A stretch of 42,649 nt of DNA from Tepidibacillus decaturensis (GTDB lineage: Bacteria; Bacillota; Bacilli; Tepidibacillales; Tepidibacillaceae). Within the stretch, counting starts at the first letter, position 1, and the number at the start of each line of letters is the position of its first letter. The stretch spans positions 1,384,561 through 1,427,209 of the forward strand of contig NZ_LSKU01000001.1 in the NCBI RefSeq assembly GCF_001561915.1, given 5' to 3'. A program made the translations under genes and the position numbers. Below the pieces are notes generated by a model. The model ran no database searches and had not been told where the DNA came from. It saw only the letters and a list, made by a program, of their open reading frames with translations. Below, piece by piece: positions 17,252 through 26,012 of this stretch.

Positions 17252-17293
17252 CTTCTCTTTCTCCTTTTCATTCATAAAGGAAGAAGTGAGAAT

Positions 17294-17361
17294 AGTATAT
17301 AATATATCTATATTCAAAGTCTGTCTAAACTTGCCGACAAGCTATCGATTTTTTTGTCGAA
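17294..17361 (-). promoter_or_regulatory. spoIIG promoter with 22-bp spacer and Spo0A box
   Basis: On the minus strand TAGACA (17322-17327) and TATACT (17294-17299) are separated by exactly 22 bases. Spo0A-dependent spoIIG promoters of B. subtilis have the same unusual spacing. A TTCGACA (reverse of the TGTCGAA Spo0A box) lies at 17355-17361, and a weaker TTGTCGGCAA at 17331-17340. The arrangement matches activation by phosphorylated Spo0A with sigma-A polymerase. Confidence 0.75.
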
Positions 17362-17408
17362 AAAACATTTTTTTAAAAGAATAGAAAGTGATGCTTTCTT
17401 TTGCATAC

Positions 17409-17444
17409 AAAAAAGACCTAACACGAATGTGTTAGATCTTTTTT
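17409..17444. terminator. terminator between ftsZ and spoIIGA
   Basis: A hairpin with CTAACAC/GTGTTAG core and flanking A/T runs follows the ftsZ stop by about 25 bases. On the minus strand it ends in TTTTTT, so it would insulate the division operon from the spoIIG operon. Confidence 0.8.
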
Positions 17445-17471
17445 ATTCTTTAAATGAAATAATTTATGAAA

Positions 17472-18566
17472 TTATTTATTACGGTTTCTTAAAAAGGTTG
17501 GGATGTCTAAGTTGTCGTGGTTATTTGCAAATGGCTTAATATTGATTTTGCCTGAAGAATTTTGACCTTGATCCTTTGTAGTTGTTTTAGTTGTAGCTTG
17601 TACTCGATTAGGATCATCATCAAAGCCAGTTGCAATGACTGTAACAATGATTTCTTCTTTTAAGTTCTCATTGATTACTGCACCAAAAATCATATTCACT
17701 TCCGGATCTGAAGAAGATGCAACAATATCAGCTGCCTCGTTTACTTCGTATAAACTTAGATTTGCTCCACCTGTAATATTCATAAGAACACCTTTTGCAC
17801 CATTAATTGACGTTTCCAATAATGGACTGCAGATTGCTTTTTTAGCTGCTTCTGCTGCTCTATTTTCACCAGTTGCAATACCAATGCCCATCAATGCAGA
17901 GCCTTTTTCCGTCATAATGGTTTTTACATCGGCAAAATCCAAGTTAATTAATCCAGGTACTGCAATCAAATCAGATATTCCTTGTACTCCTTGACGAAGT
18001 ACGTTATCTGCTTGACGAAATGCTTCTAACATCGGTGTATTTTTGTCGACGATCTCTAATAAGCGATCATTTGGAATCACAATCAGTGTATCCACTTTTT
18101 CCTTTAATGCAGCAATTCCTTGTTCTGCTTGTAGAGACCTTTTTCTTCCTTCGAAAGAAAAGGGTTTAGTAACCACTCCGACTGTTAAAGCACCTAATTC
18201 TTTGGCAATTTCTGCAATAACAGGTGCTGCACCAGTTCCTGTACCACCACCCATACCAGCTGTAACAAACACCATATCAGCGCCTTTTAGACTATTTTCA
18301 ATCGTTTCTCTACTTTCTTCTGCAGCTTTTTTCCCTATTTCCGGATTTGCTCCTGCCCCTAATCCTCGTGTTAACTTTTCTCCAATTTGCGATTTAGTTA
18401 CAGCTAAAGAACGGTGAAGGGCTTGTGCATCTGTGTTCACTGCGATAAATTCAACGCCTTGAACGCCAGCTTCAATCATGCGGTTAACAGCATTACTGCC
18501 TCCGCCGCCAACACCTATTACTTTAATTTGGGCTAATTGCTCCATATCCAGATCAAATTCTAACAT
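17472..18566 (-). CDS. ftsZ: cell division GTPase FtsZ
   Basis: A tubulin-like GTPase that forms the Z-ring. The 364-residue protein has the GTP-binding glycine motif [11 protein letters not shown] near residue 105, the early [19 protein letters not shown], and the T7 synergy loop [11 protein letters not shown]. The C-terminal conserved peptide [13 protein letters not shown], which binds FtsA and SepF, is intact after a linker of about 50 residues rich in Thr, Asn and Gln. It follows ftsA by 42 bases, so ftsAZ form one transcription unit closed by the hairpin at 17409. Confidence 0.98.
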   Translation of the reverse strand: MLEFDLDMEQLAQIKVIGVGGGGSNAVNRMIEAGVQGVEFIAVNTDAQALHRSLAVTKSQIGEKLTRGLGAGANPEIGKKAAEESRETIENSLKGADMVFVTAGMGGGTGTGAAPVIAEIAKELGALTVGVVTKPFSFEGRKRSLQAEQGIAALKEKVDTLIVIPNDRLLEIVDKNTPMLEAFRQADNVLRQGVQGISDLIAVPGLINLDFADVKTIMTEKGSALMGIGIATGENRAAEAAKKAICSPLLETSINGAKGVLMNITGGANLSLYEVNEAADIVASSSDPEVNMIFGAVINENLKEEIIVTVIATGFDDDPNRVQATTKTTTKDQGQNSSGKINIKPFANNHDNLDIPTFLRNRNK

Positions 18567-18608
18567 TCATTATCCCCCTCACTTATCGTGATCGCTTTTC
18601 TAGATGTT

Positions 18609-19844
18609 CTAAATAAATTCGCTAAACCAGTTTTTGATCCGTTCAAATGGACTTACACTTCTAGATTTTCGCTTTGGCTTAGATGATGCTGTTTTAACCA
18701 CTAATCCATGATTTGCTTTAATCATTTTTGTTGCGTATTTAATTAAACCCACTCCACCAGTGTAAGATGGGTCTTTTACACCAATGTAATCTGGAATTGC
18801 AATACGAACAGATGGCTTCAAAACTTCTTGGGCCAAACTCAGAATTCCATTCATCCCCATCACTCCACCAGTAAGGACAAACCCACCTGCTAGTTCCTTT
18901 GTGTATTCTAAACGATGAACTTCTTCTTGGATAATTTCAAACATTTCTCTAAGTCTTGGTTCAATAATATGAGCTAAATCTTCTTGGTTAAATTCCTTTT
19001 CCACGTTACTGCCAATCCGAGCGACTTTAAATATTATCTCGTTATTAGATTCCTCAATACTTGCAATTCCATATTTTAATTTCACTTGTTCCGCGATATC
19101 TGTTTGGGTTCTTAGCCCTATAGAGATATCATTTGTAATATATTCCCCTCCAATCGGAAGTTCCGTGGTTTTTACAATACTTCCTTGTTCAAAAATAGAA
19201 AGGGTTGTCGTTCCTTTCCCTATGTCTACTAATGCCACACCAAGATTCATTTCATCTTTAGAAAGGGCTATATGACTAGCTGCTAATGGCATTAAAATAA
19301 ATCCTGCAATTCGAAGTTCAGCTCTTTCAATCGTACGCATCAAATTATGTATGATCGTTTTCGAACCGGTAACAATTGTTGCTTCGACTTCAAGTCTTAC
19401 ACCATACATCCCTCTTGGGTCTTTGATACCTGACAAACCATCAACAATATATTCTTTAGGAATGACATCGATGATTTCTCTTTCAGGAGGTAAATTAATT
19501 AATTTAGCTGCTTGAATCACTCGATCTATATCTAATTCACTGATTTCCTTGTCTTCACTAGATACAGCGACGACTCCATGACTTGTTTGTAAATCTATAT
19601 GGTTACCAGAAATCCCAACATAAACCTCATCTATCGTAATTCCTACCATTCGTTCAGCATGGTCAACTGCCTTACGAATCGACTGTACGGTTTGATCAAT
19701 ATCAACAATTGCTCCCTTTTTAATGCCTTCAGAATCTGCAGAACCCACTCCAATAATATTTAATGACCCATTATTCACTTCGCCAATGATGACTCGAACC
19801 TTGGACGTACCGATGTCTAGACTAACTATACTATCGTTGCTCAA
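18609..19844 (-). CDS. ftsA: cell division actin-like protein FtsA
   Basis: An actin-fold ATPase that tethers FtsZ to the membrane. The 411-residue product begins VSLDIGTSKVRVIIGEVN (phosphate-1 motif); the second nucleotide motif is GVALVDIGKGTTTLSIF, and GGFVLTGGVMGMNGI lies in the last third. The 1C-type subdomain is present. The C-terminus ends in an amphipathic membrane helix (SPFERIKNWFSEFI). The start is a TTG at 19844, supported by GGGGGTG 7 bases upstream and the family N-terminus. A sigma-H-type promoter lies about 75 bases upstream. Confidence 0.96.
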   Translation of the reverse strand: MSNDSIVSLDIGTSKVRVIIGEVNNGSLNIIGVGSADSEGIKKGAIVDIDQTVQSIRKAVDHAERMVGITIDEVYVGISGNHIDLQTSHGVVAVSSEDKEISELDIDRVIQAAKLINLPPEREIIDVIPKEYIVDGLSGIKDPRGMYGVRLEVEATIVTGSKTIIHNLMRTIERAELRIAGFILMPLAASHIALSKDEMNLGVALVDIGKGTTTLSIFEQGSIVKTTELPIGGEYITNDISIGLRTQTDIAEQVKLKYGIASIEESNNEIIFKVARIGSNVEKEFNQEDLAHIIEPRLREMFEIIQEEVHRLEYTKELAGGFVLTGGVMGMNGILSLAQEVLKPSVRIAIPDYIGVKDPSYTGGVGLIKYATKMIKANHGLVVKTASSKPKRKSRSVSPFERIKNWFSEFI

Positions 19845-19916
19845 ATCTTTGGCACCCCCTCAAAAAATATCTAGTAATCTCGTTAGTTCATTTAAAGATA
19901 AAAGGCTTTTTATAAG

Positions 19917-19945
19917 TTATTCCACACATTTTAGTGTTTTCCTTT
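19917..19945 (-). promoter_or_regulatory. sigma-H-type promoter of ftsAZ
   Basis: On the minus strand AAAGGAAAA and GTGGAATAA are separated by 11 bases. Both elements fit the sigma-H consensus (RnAGGAwww and RnnGAATww). B. subtilis uses a sigma-H promoter before ftsA to raise FtsZ for asymmetric septation. The match is by sequence only. Confidence 0.65.
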
Positions 19946-19976
19946 TTTTTCTATGATTTTTTCAACATTTTTTGTC

Positions 19977-20333
19977 TTATGATACTTTCTTATGTCTTTC
20001 GCTAAAGTTTGTCAATAAGAGTCTGCGAATGACTGCTAAATTATTAAATAATCTTACACCAAAAGCAAAAATAGCAGCTAAGTATAAATCCACACCTAAT
20101 TGAACACCTAAAAATACAATCCCTGCAGCTAACAAGGTGTTAAAAAAGAATCCTGAAATAAAAATCTTTGTATCAAAAGAATGTTCTAAACTGGCACGAA
20201 TTCCCCCAATTACTGTATCAAGAGCGGCTAAAACAGAAATAGATAAATAATGACTATATTCTTCTGGTACACGAAGATCAGAACTAAAGCCTAAAACTAA
20301 TCCGATAATAAGTCCAAGAATAGGCAACCACAT
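19977..20333 (-). CDS. sbp: small basic protein Sbp (DUF1290)
   Basis: A 118-residue membrane protein with three hydrophobic helices, matching DUF1290: starts WLPILGLIIGLVLGFSSDLRVP, then VLAALDTVIGGIRASLE and FGVRLFNNLAVIRRLLL near the end. Its ATG overlaps the stop of the preceding DUF881 gene by one base, so translation is coupled. In B. subtilis sbp sits in the same position. No molecular function is established. Confidence 0.9.
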   Translation of the reverse strand: MWLPILGLIIGLVLGFSSDLRVPEEYSHYLSISVLAALDTVIGGIRASLEHSFDTKIFISGFFFNTLLAAGIVFLGVQLGVDLYLAAIFAFGVRLFNNLAVIRRLLLTNFSERHKKVS

Positions 20334-21055
20334 TATTTTTCACCTACCTTTACCGGTTTCATATATCTGGGATTAATATCACCATTATATGCAGGGATTT
20401 GAATTTTTTCTTGTTCAGCAATAATCAATTCTTTGTTAAGAATTTTAAAATAATCCTGCAGCCCGGCAATCTGGATTCCAGCTTGAATCATTTTTGCATC
20501 ACCAATTGCTTTAATTTCATAAGGAAAGGTAATGAATCGATTATTGACTTGAATTCGATTTCCTACATTTCGTATCGCAGAAACAGATACCAATCGTTGA
20601 TCATTGATCGAAATCGCTTGTGCCCCATTACCAAACATTTCATTCACCAATGTTCTTAAATCGTCATCTACAATTTCATTTTCGTCCTCTTCACCAATCT
20701 CTGAAAAAGAAGAATCCATAGCTGTAATTCGAACAATTAATCCTTTTCCTTCAACAGGAATAGTTCCTGCTAAGAGCTTCGCATGACCTAATTCATCCGA
20801 GATGATTTGGGAAATTTGTTGATTTTGGTTGTTATTTTTGTATTGGTTAAGCAATTGTCGTTTTTTAGACAAATCATTTAAAAGATTATTTTTCCGTTCT
20901 AATTCTTTACTTAAATTCGAACGTAATTCTGTAATGTCCCTAGCTTCCATCTTAAACGTATTTTGTGTTGAATTAAACTGAATAGATAACATAAATCCAA
21001 TAATGACACTAATGATTGTAATTGTATAAGAGATCTTTCGTTTATGAACTTGCAT
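20333..21055 (-). CDS. ylxX: DUF881 family protein (YlxX-like)
   Basis: A 240-residue protein with an N-terminal transmembrane helix (about residues 9-27), a Lys/Asn-rich coiled coil to residue 90, and an extracytoplasmic DUF881 domain. Domain motifs are GLIVRITAMD, DDDLRTLVNEMFGNGAQAIS, INDQRLVSVSAIR and IKAIGDAKMI. It is the second of two tandem DUF881 genes placed between divIB and sbp. The symbol is assigned by gene order; function is unknown. Confidence 0.85.
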   Translation of the reverse strand: MQVHKRKISYTITIISVIIGFMLSIQFNSTQNTFKMEARDITELRSNLSKELERKNNLLNDLSKKRQLLNQYKNNNQNQQISQIISDELGHAKLLAGTIPVEGKGLIVRITAMDSSFSEIGEEDENEIVDDDLRTLVNEMFGNGAQAISINDQRLVSVSAIRNVGNRIQVNNRFITFPYEIKAIGDAKMIQAGIQIAGLQDYFKILNKELIIAEQEKIQIPAYNGDINPRYMKPVKVGEK

Positions 21056-21068
21056 ATAAAATCTTCCT

Positions 21069-21799
21069 TTACGGATTAAGTATTGTTAATCGATCAGTAT
21101 TAAGTGTTCCAATAAAACCTGGGATTACGATATGATCCATCTTTTTTGTAGAGATTTGAATATTCCATAAGCGTAATGTCTCTAACACTCCCCCTGGCAT
21201 TTCTAATCCAGCTAATAAGGTATCAGGATCACCAATGGCTAGTATTTCAAAAGGGGGTGCTTTTTTAATAGAATTCACAAGAATGGTTGGCCCTACACAA
21301 CGAATCGAACTAGAAGCAATCATACGTTCACCATTTACACTTATCGCCTCTGCACCAGATGCAAATAATTCATTCACTACTTTTCGTAAGTCTTGTTCAT
21401 GAACTATATAACTAGAGACATCACCCTCAACTTCTTTTGCTTGTTTGCTATCGTTTAGAGTCACCGAAAGACCTGGCCCCTCTACAGAGATCAGTCCGGC
21501 AATCATCCGGGTGTTATCTAATTGTTCGCGAATTTTATTAGCCTCATCTTCATTGCTGATCAAAGATTGTTCAAATCCACGAATTTCTTCTTCAATTTCT
21601 TGAATCTGCTTTTCAAGCTCTTGATTTTCTTTTTTTGATTGACAATCTTTTCTTGTAATTCCTGTTGTTTGTCCAATGTTGAAAAAGAAAAATTACTATT
21701 AAATCTTCTTATACTTGTGGATTCATACTGAAAAGCGATTAAAAAACCAAGCAATAAAAAAACAATTGTGATATAAATTTGCCATCTATTAATTTTCAT
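21069..21799 (-). CDS. ylxW: DUF881 family protein (YlxW-like), frame-disrupted
   Basis: The second DUF881 protein, nearest to divIB. The N-terminal segment has MKINRWQIYITIVFLLLGF (membrane helix) and a coiled coil. It runs out of frame at a 7-base A run on the coding strand (T at 21630-21636). Restoring one base joins it to the segment continuing KKENQELEKQIQ and then the DUF881 domain (MIAGLISVEGPG, LRKVVNELFASGAEAIS, FEILAIGDPDTL). The result is 243 residues, the usual length. The ATG at 21799 overlaps the end of divIB by 11 bases. Confidence 0.82.
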
Positions 21800-22552
21800 T
21801 ATTTGGTTCACCACTATTTTTATATTCTTCAAATCGTATCGAATCTAGTAAATAAATATCACCTAGATTCTTCGTTTTCGCTTTTAAGTTTTCGAGAATA
21901 CTAGAAAGTAAGTTTAATTTTTTACTTAATTCATCTAGATGGACATGCAAGCGATAACCCTCTCTCGTATAAATCAACACTTGATTGGTATCAATCATAT
22001 TGGGTTCATTTTTTATCTCTGATAATTCATCCAATATGGCTGGGTCTACCTTTGCAAGTTCTCTTGCTAAAGTAGGAAGCTGATCATTATTCTTCCATTC
22101 GGAAATAAGAGGCCGATTCATAACGATTTGATCAGTTTTTTTCTGAACAAGATATCCATTCTCTAAAACAGGAACCCACTGTTTCTTTGAATATAGAAAA
22201 GCGATCGGTTTTTGTTCTAGAATTTGAATCCGTAATTTCCCAGGATATTTTTTCTCGACCTCTACTTTTTTGATTTCTGGTAACTCCAACAATCTATTTT
22301 CAAGGGAAGAAGCTTTTAAAAACCAATAATGCATGTTTTGATGTAATTTTCCTTTTTCGTAAATCTCTTTTTCGGTTAATAGATTCAATCCTGTGATTTG
22401 GATCGAAGTGATTCTACTAATGGGTAAATTAAAATAGGTGATCATAGCAATCAGAAGAAAAAATAAAAAAGATACCGTAACAACTTTCTATTTTTCTTTG
22501 GTATCATTACCTGTTTTTTGAACTGCGGAATTGTTTGATAGGATTGGTACAT
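21789..22552 (-). CDS. divIB: division protein DivIB/FtsQ, frame-disrupted
   Basis: A single-pass membrane protein of the divisome linking early and late division proteins. The N-terminal cytoplasmic segment (MYQSYQTIPQFKKQ, starting at ATG 22552) and most of the membrane helix end in a stop. The remainder, after a T-rich run on the coding strand, has the POTRA domain (ITSIQITGLNLLTEKEIYEK) and the FtsQ domain (WVPVLENGYLVQ). Adding one T in the runs at 22458-22470 joins both parts inside the membrane helix, giving 254 residues, close to the family norm. The N-terminal ATG lies about 10 bases after AAGGA. Confidence 0.83.
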
Positions 22553-22612
22553 TTCTTCTCATTCCTTTATATCCAACTCAGTCTTCACTTTATCTCTCAT
22601 TTGATTATGAAA

Positions 22613-22633
22613 AGCGGCATATAAAATGCCGCT
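22613..22633 (-). terminator. hairpin between murA and divIB
   Basis: AGCGGCAT (22613-22620) pairs with ATGCCGCT (22626-22633) around a 5-base loop, overlapping the murA stop. On the minus strand it is followed by TTTTCAT. The short T tract suggests attenuation or mRNA 3'-end protection more than full termination. Confidence 0.55.
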
Positions 22634-23891
22634 AATTTTCAGATTCTCGCAAAATTTTTGCCCCAATTGCATTTAAAGACTCTTCAATACGCTCATAACC
22701 ACGATCTACGTGATGAACCTGGTGAACAATCGTTTTACCTCTAGCAGCTAAGCCAGCTAAAATGAGAGCAGCTCCTGCCCTTAAATCGGTTGCTTCAACA
22801 TGAGCTCCTGTTAAATAGGGAACGCCGCGGATATATGCTGTGCTTTGGTCAATCCTGATATCAGCACCCATTCGAATCAATTCGTCTACATGCTTAAATC
22901 TAGAATCAAATACCCTTTCCTCAATGATGCTAAAACCCTGTGCAAGCGTTAACAGTGTCATCATTTGTGCCTGCATATCTGTTGGGAAACCTGGATAAGG
23001 TGAGGTATAGATCTTTTCAACAGCTTTTAGAGGGGTCATCCTTTTTACGACCATTATATCATTGTCGGTTTCAATTTCAACACCAACACGTTTTAAATAT
23101 TCGATCACAGATGTTAAATGCTCAGGTATGACATTATTTAGTTCGATACTTCCTCCAGCAATACCTACCACAGTTATAAATGTTCCGGCTACAATCCGAT
23201 CTGGAATGATTTGATAAGTAATTGGTACAAGTTCTTCAATACCCTTGATTGTAATCACATCTGTTCCTGCCCCAGAAATTTTTGCCCCCATTTGATTTAA
23301 GAAATTCTGCAAATCAACAATTTCTGGTTCTTTTGCTGCATAAATGATCTTTGTTTCTCCCCTAGCTTTTACAGCTGCCATCATAATATTTTCAGTTGCG
23401 CCTACACTTGGATAATCTAAAGTAATGACCGTTCCTACTAATTCCTTTGCTGTACAGGTAATCAAACCGTCACGATCGATAATCTTAGCACCAAGAGCCT
23501 CTAAACCTTTCAAATGAAGATCAATTTTCCTTTCACCAATCGCACAACCCCCAGGTTTTGAAACGCTCACTTGGTTAAATCTAGCTAGTAAAGGACCCAT
23601 GAGGAAGATCGATGATCTCATCAAACGCATGAGTTCTTCAGGAACCTTTGTTGATAAAATCGAACGAGTATCGATCATCACCGTATGATGGTTAAAATCT
23701 ACTTGTGCCCCCAAAGAACGCAAAATTTGAATCATCACATCAATATCTAGTAAATGTGGAACATCTTGAATCACATGTGTTCCTTCTGCTAATAGAGAGG
23801 CTGCCAAGATAGGAAGTGCAGCATTTTTAGCACCCTGTACTTTTATTTTACCAGACAGAGGCCTTCCACCTTCGATGATCAACTTCTCCAA
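22632..23891 (-). CDS. murA: UDP-N-acetylglucosamine 1-carboxyvinyltransferase
   Basis: Transfers enolpyruvate from phosphoenolpyruvate to UDP-GlcNAc, the first committed step of peptidoglycan synthesis in the cytoplasm. At 419 residues it has full length. Family motifs are the N-terminal GGRPLSGKIKVQGAKNAALPI, the active loop SKPGGCAIGERKIDLHLKG with the catalytic (fosfomycin-target) Cys, and YPGFPTDMQAQM late in the sequence. It lies between murB and divIB, where B. subtilis has no murA in its dcw cluster. Confidence 0.97.
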   Translation of the reverse strand: MEKLIIEGGRPLSGKIKVQGAKNAALPILAASLLAEGTHVIQDVPHLLDIDVMIQILRSLGAQVDFNHHTVMIDTRSILSTKVPEELMRLMRSSIFLMGPLLARFNQVSVSKPGGCAIGERKIDLHLKGLEALGAKIIDRDGLITCTAKELVGTVITLDYPSVGATENIMMAAVKARGETKIIYAAKEPEIVDLQNFLNQMGAKISGAGTDVITIKGIEELVPITYQIIPDRIVAGTFITVVGIAGGSIELNNVIPEHLTSVIEYLKRVGVEIETDNDIMVVKRMTPLKAVEKIYTSPYPGFPTDMQAQMMTLLTLAQGFSIIEERVFDSRFKHVDELIRMGADIRIDQSTAYIRGVPYLTGAHVEATDLRAGAALILAGLAARGKTIVHQVHHVDRGYERIEESLNAIGAKILRESEN

Positions 23892-23905
23892 AGTTCCACC
23901 TCCGT

Positions 23906-24811
23906 TTACCCCTCACCTACCACTTCAATTTCTGTAGTCAATTTTATTTGGTATACTTCATACACTCGTTCTTTAACATGTTCAATTAATGTGAGCACAT
24001 CCTTTGCCGATGCCTGACCTATATTCACGATAAAGTTAGCGTGCATCATAGAAATTTGGGCTTCACCCACTTGATATCCTTTAAGACCCAGCTCTTCTAT
24101 TAATCTACCTGCATAATCATTTTCTGGATTGCGAAATACACTTCCAGCGCAAGGCAAATGATAGGGTTGAGTTTTTCTTCTTCGATCCTTGAATCGAGCC
24201 GTATCTTCTGCAATTTTCTTTTGATTCCCTGGTTTTAGTTTAAACGTAGCAGATAGAATGATGCCTCTTTTCTGTTGGAGGATCGATGAACGGTAACTAA
24301 ATTCAAAGTCTTGATTTTTCCAAGTAACGATTTGTCCGTTCTCTAATAAGACCTCTGCCTCTTCAAAAACATGGGAAATGTCAGAACCGTGGGCACCCGC
24401 ATTCATATAGATGGCACCCCCAACCGTTCCAGGAATTCCACCAGCAAATTCAAGTCCTGTTAATCCTTGTTTTGCTGCTAAATTTGCTAATCGAATCAGA
24501 GAAACACTAGCTCCTACGTGAATATAAGATCCATCAAAGAGGATTTGATTAAACCCCTTATTCATATGAATAATAGCACCCTTAAACCCGTGATCCAAGA
24601 CTAGGAGATTAGAGCCTTTACCAATCACTTTCCAAGGAATCTTAGCTTCGTTTAAAATCATTAAGGCATCTAATAACCCTTTTTGATTGTCAGGCTCAAT
24701 GTAAATTCTTGCTGGTCCACCAATTTTCCATGTGTTATGCTTTGATAGCGGCTCATTTTCAACAATTTTACCAATAGGCTGGTCTTTCAGTTTTTGAATC
24801 CAGTCTTGCAT
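23906..24811 (-). CDS. murB: UDP-N-acetylmuramate dehydrogenase
   Basis: Flavin enzyme that reduces enolpyruvyl-UDP-GlcNAc to UDP-MurNAc with NADPH. The 301-residue length and motifs are type IIb: HNTWKIGGPARIYIEP (FAD-binding), GKGSNLLVLDHGFKG, GLEFAGGIPGTVGGAIYMNAGA, and the active-site segment AGSVFRNPENDYAGRLIEELGLKG with the proton-donor Ser. The final Glu motif is TTEIEVVGEG. It lies directly after murG and 14 bases before murA, so the two steps are co-transcribed. Confidence 0.97.
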   Translation of the reverse strand: MQDWIQKLKDQPIGKIVENEPLSKHNTWKIGGPARIYIEPDNQKGLLDALMILNEAKIPWKVIGKGSNLLVLDHGFKGAIIHMNKGFNQILFDGSYIHVGASVSLIRLANLAAKQGLTGLEFAGGIPGTVGGAIYMNAGAHGSDISHVFEEAEVLLENGQIVTWKNQDFEFSYRSSILQQKRGIILSATFKLKPGNQKKIAEDTARFKDRRRKTQPYHLPCAGSVFRNPENDYAGRLIEELGLKGYQVGEAQISMMHANFIVNIGQASAKDVLTLIEHVKERVYEVYQIKLTTEIEVVGEG

Positions 24812-24891
24812 CTTCTATCCTCCTAATCACGATATTCTCTCACTGGGCTATACGATATACTATGCCTAAATCATTATAGTGTGACAATCGC

Positions 24892-26000
24892 CTAATTTTT
24901 ATGATCCATGAAAGTCATCATTTCTTGGTAAAGGTTCGTCGCTGCATCTGGTTTCCCAATCTTTTTAGCTGCATGAGAAAATTTCTTCCTTCTCTCATCA
25001 TCCATTAGCCAGCGAATTGTTGAAAGTAAATGTACACCATTCAACTCTTTTTCTCGAATCATTTTTGCAGCACCTTGGTTTTCCATCCATTTAGCATTCT
25101 TCTCTTGATGATTATTCGTAACATAAGGAGAAGGAATAAGAACCGAAGGAATTCCGAGAGCAGTAATTTCTGCTAAAGAAGAAGCACCTGCACGACTCAC
25201 AATGAGATCTGTTGCTGCCAATACCTCTGGCATATTGTATAAATATGGATAGATAGACACATTGCTTAAATACTGTTCATCAACCATTTTTAATTGCTCA
25301 TTGATTGTCTCAAAATGAATTTCTCCTGTAACAAAAACAAAGTGATACTCTGGATATTGGTGCAATTCAGGTAACATCTCAAGAAATGCTTGGTTAATCG
25401 CCTTTGCTCCTCTACTCCCCCCAAAGACTAAAATGATTTTTTTATCCGCAGAGAGATGTAAGGCCTTTAAACCATTCTCTTTGTTCGCATGAACAACTTC
25501 AGTCGCTCTTGGATTCCCTGTAAGACGAATTTTTTTGGCTTTCTTAAAATGCTCTCTTGCCCCTTCAAAACTGATAGCTACAAGATCTACATAACGTGAT
25601 AAAAATTGGTTGGTAAGCCCAGGAATCACATTTTGCTCATGAATGATCGTTCGTACTTTTTTTTGACTTGCTGCATAAAGAACTGGTCCGCAAACATAGC
25701 CACCAGTTCCTATAACAAGATCAGGTCGAAATTCCTGTATGTATTTCTTTGATTTTTGAACCCCTCTTAAAAACCGAAGTGCCGTTTTTATATTTTCAAA
25801 GGATAATTTTCTTTTAAATCCTGAAATTTCTATTTCAACAAAAGGAATCTCCGCATTTTGAACGATTTTTTTTCTAAGCCATTTTTAGAACCAATATATA
25901 GAAATTCTGCATTTGGCTCATGCTTCTTTATCTCTTTCACCATCGCCAATGCTGGATAAATATGCCCACCGGTTCCTCCACCAGATAAAATAACTCTCAT
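24892..26000 (-). CDS. murG: UDP-GlcNAc:lipid I transferase MurG, frame-disrupted
   Basis: Glycosyltransferase that makes lipid II from lipid I at the inner membrane face. The N-terminal 45 codons from ATG 26000 ([20 protein letters not shown], the family glycine loop) stay in frame up to an 8-base A run (T at 25866-25873). After one A is restored, the protein continues [17 protein letters not shown] and through [56 protein letters not shown] to the end at 24892, for 369 residues. Without it, the remaining open frame starts only at a GTG at 25629. A second 8-base A run (25657-25664) is intact. Confidence 0.88.
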
Positions 26001-26012
26001 ATCATCACCTAT

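Noticed and set aside
17635-18417. Plus-strand ORFs opposite ftsZ and other core genes
   Set aside because: They are shadows of well-conserved genes on the minus strand and have no ribosome-binding sites or family features.
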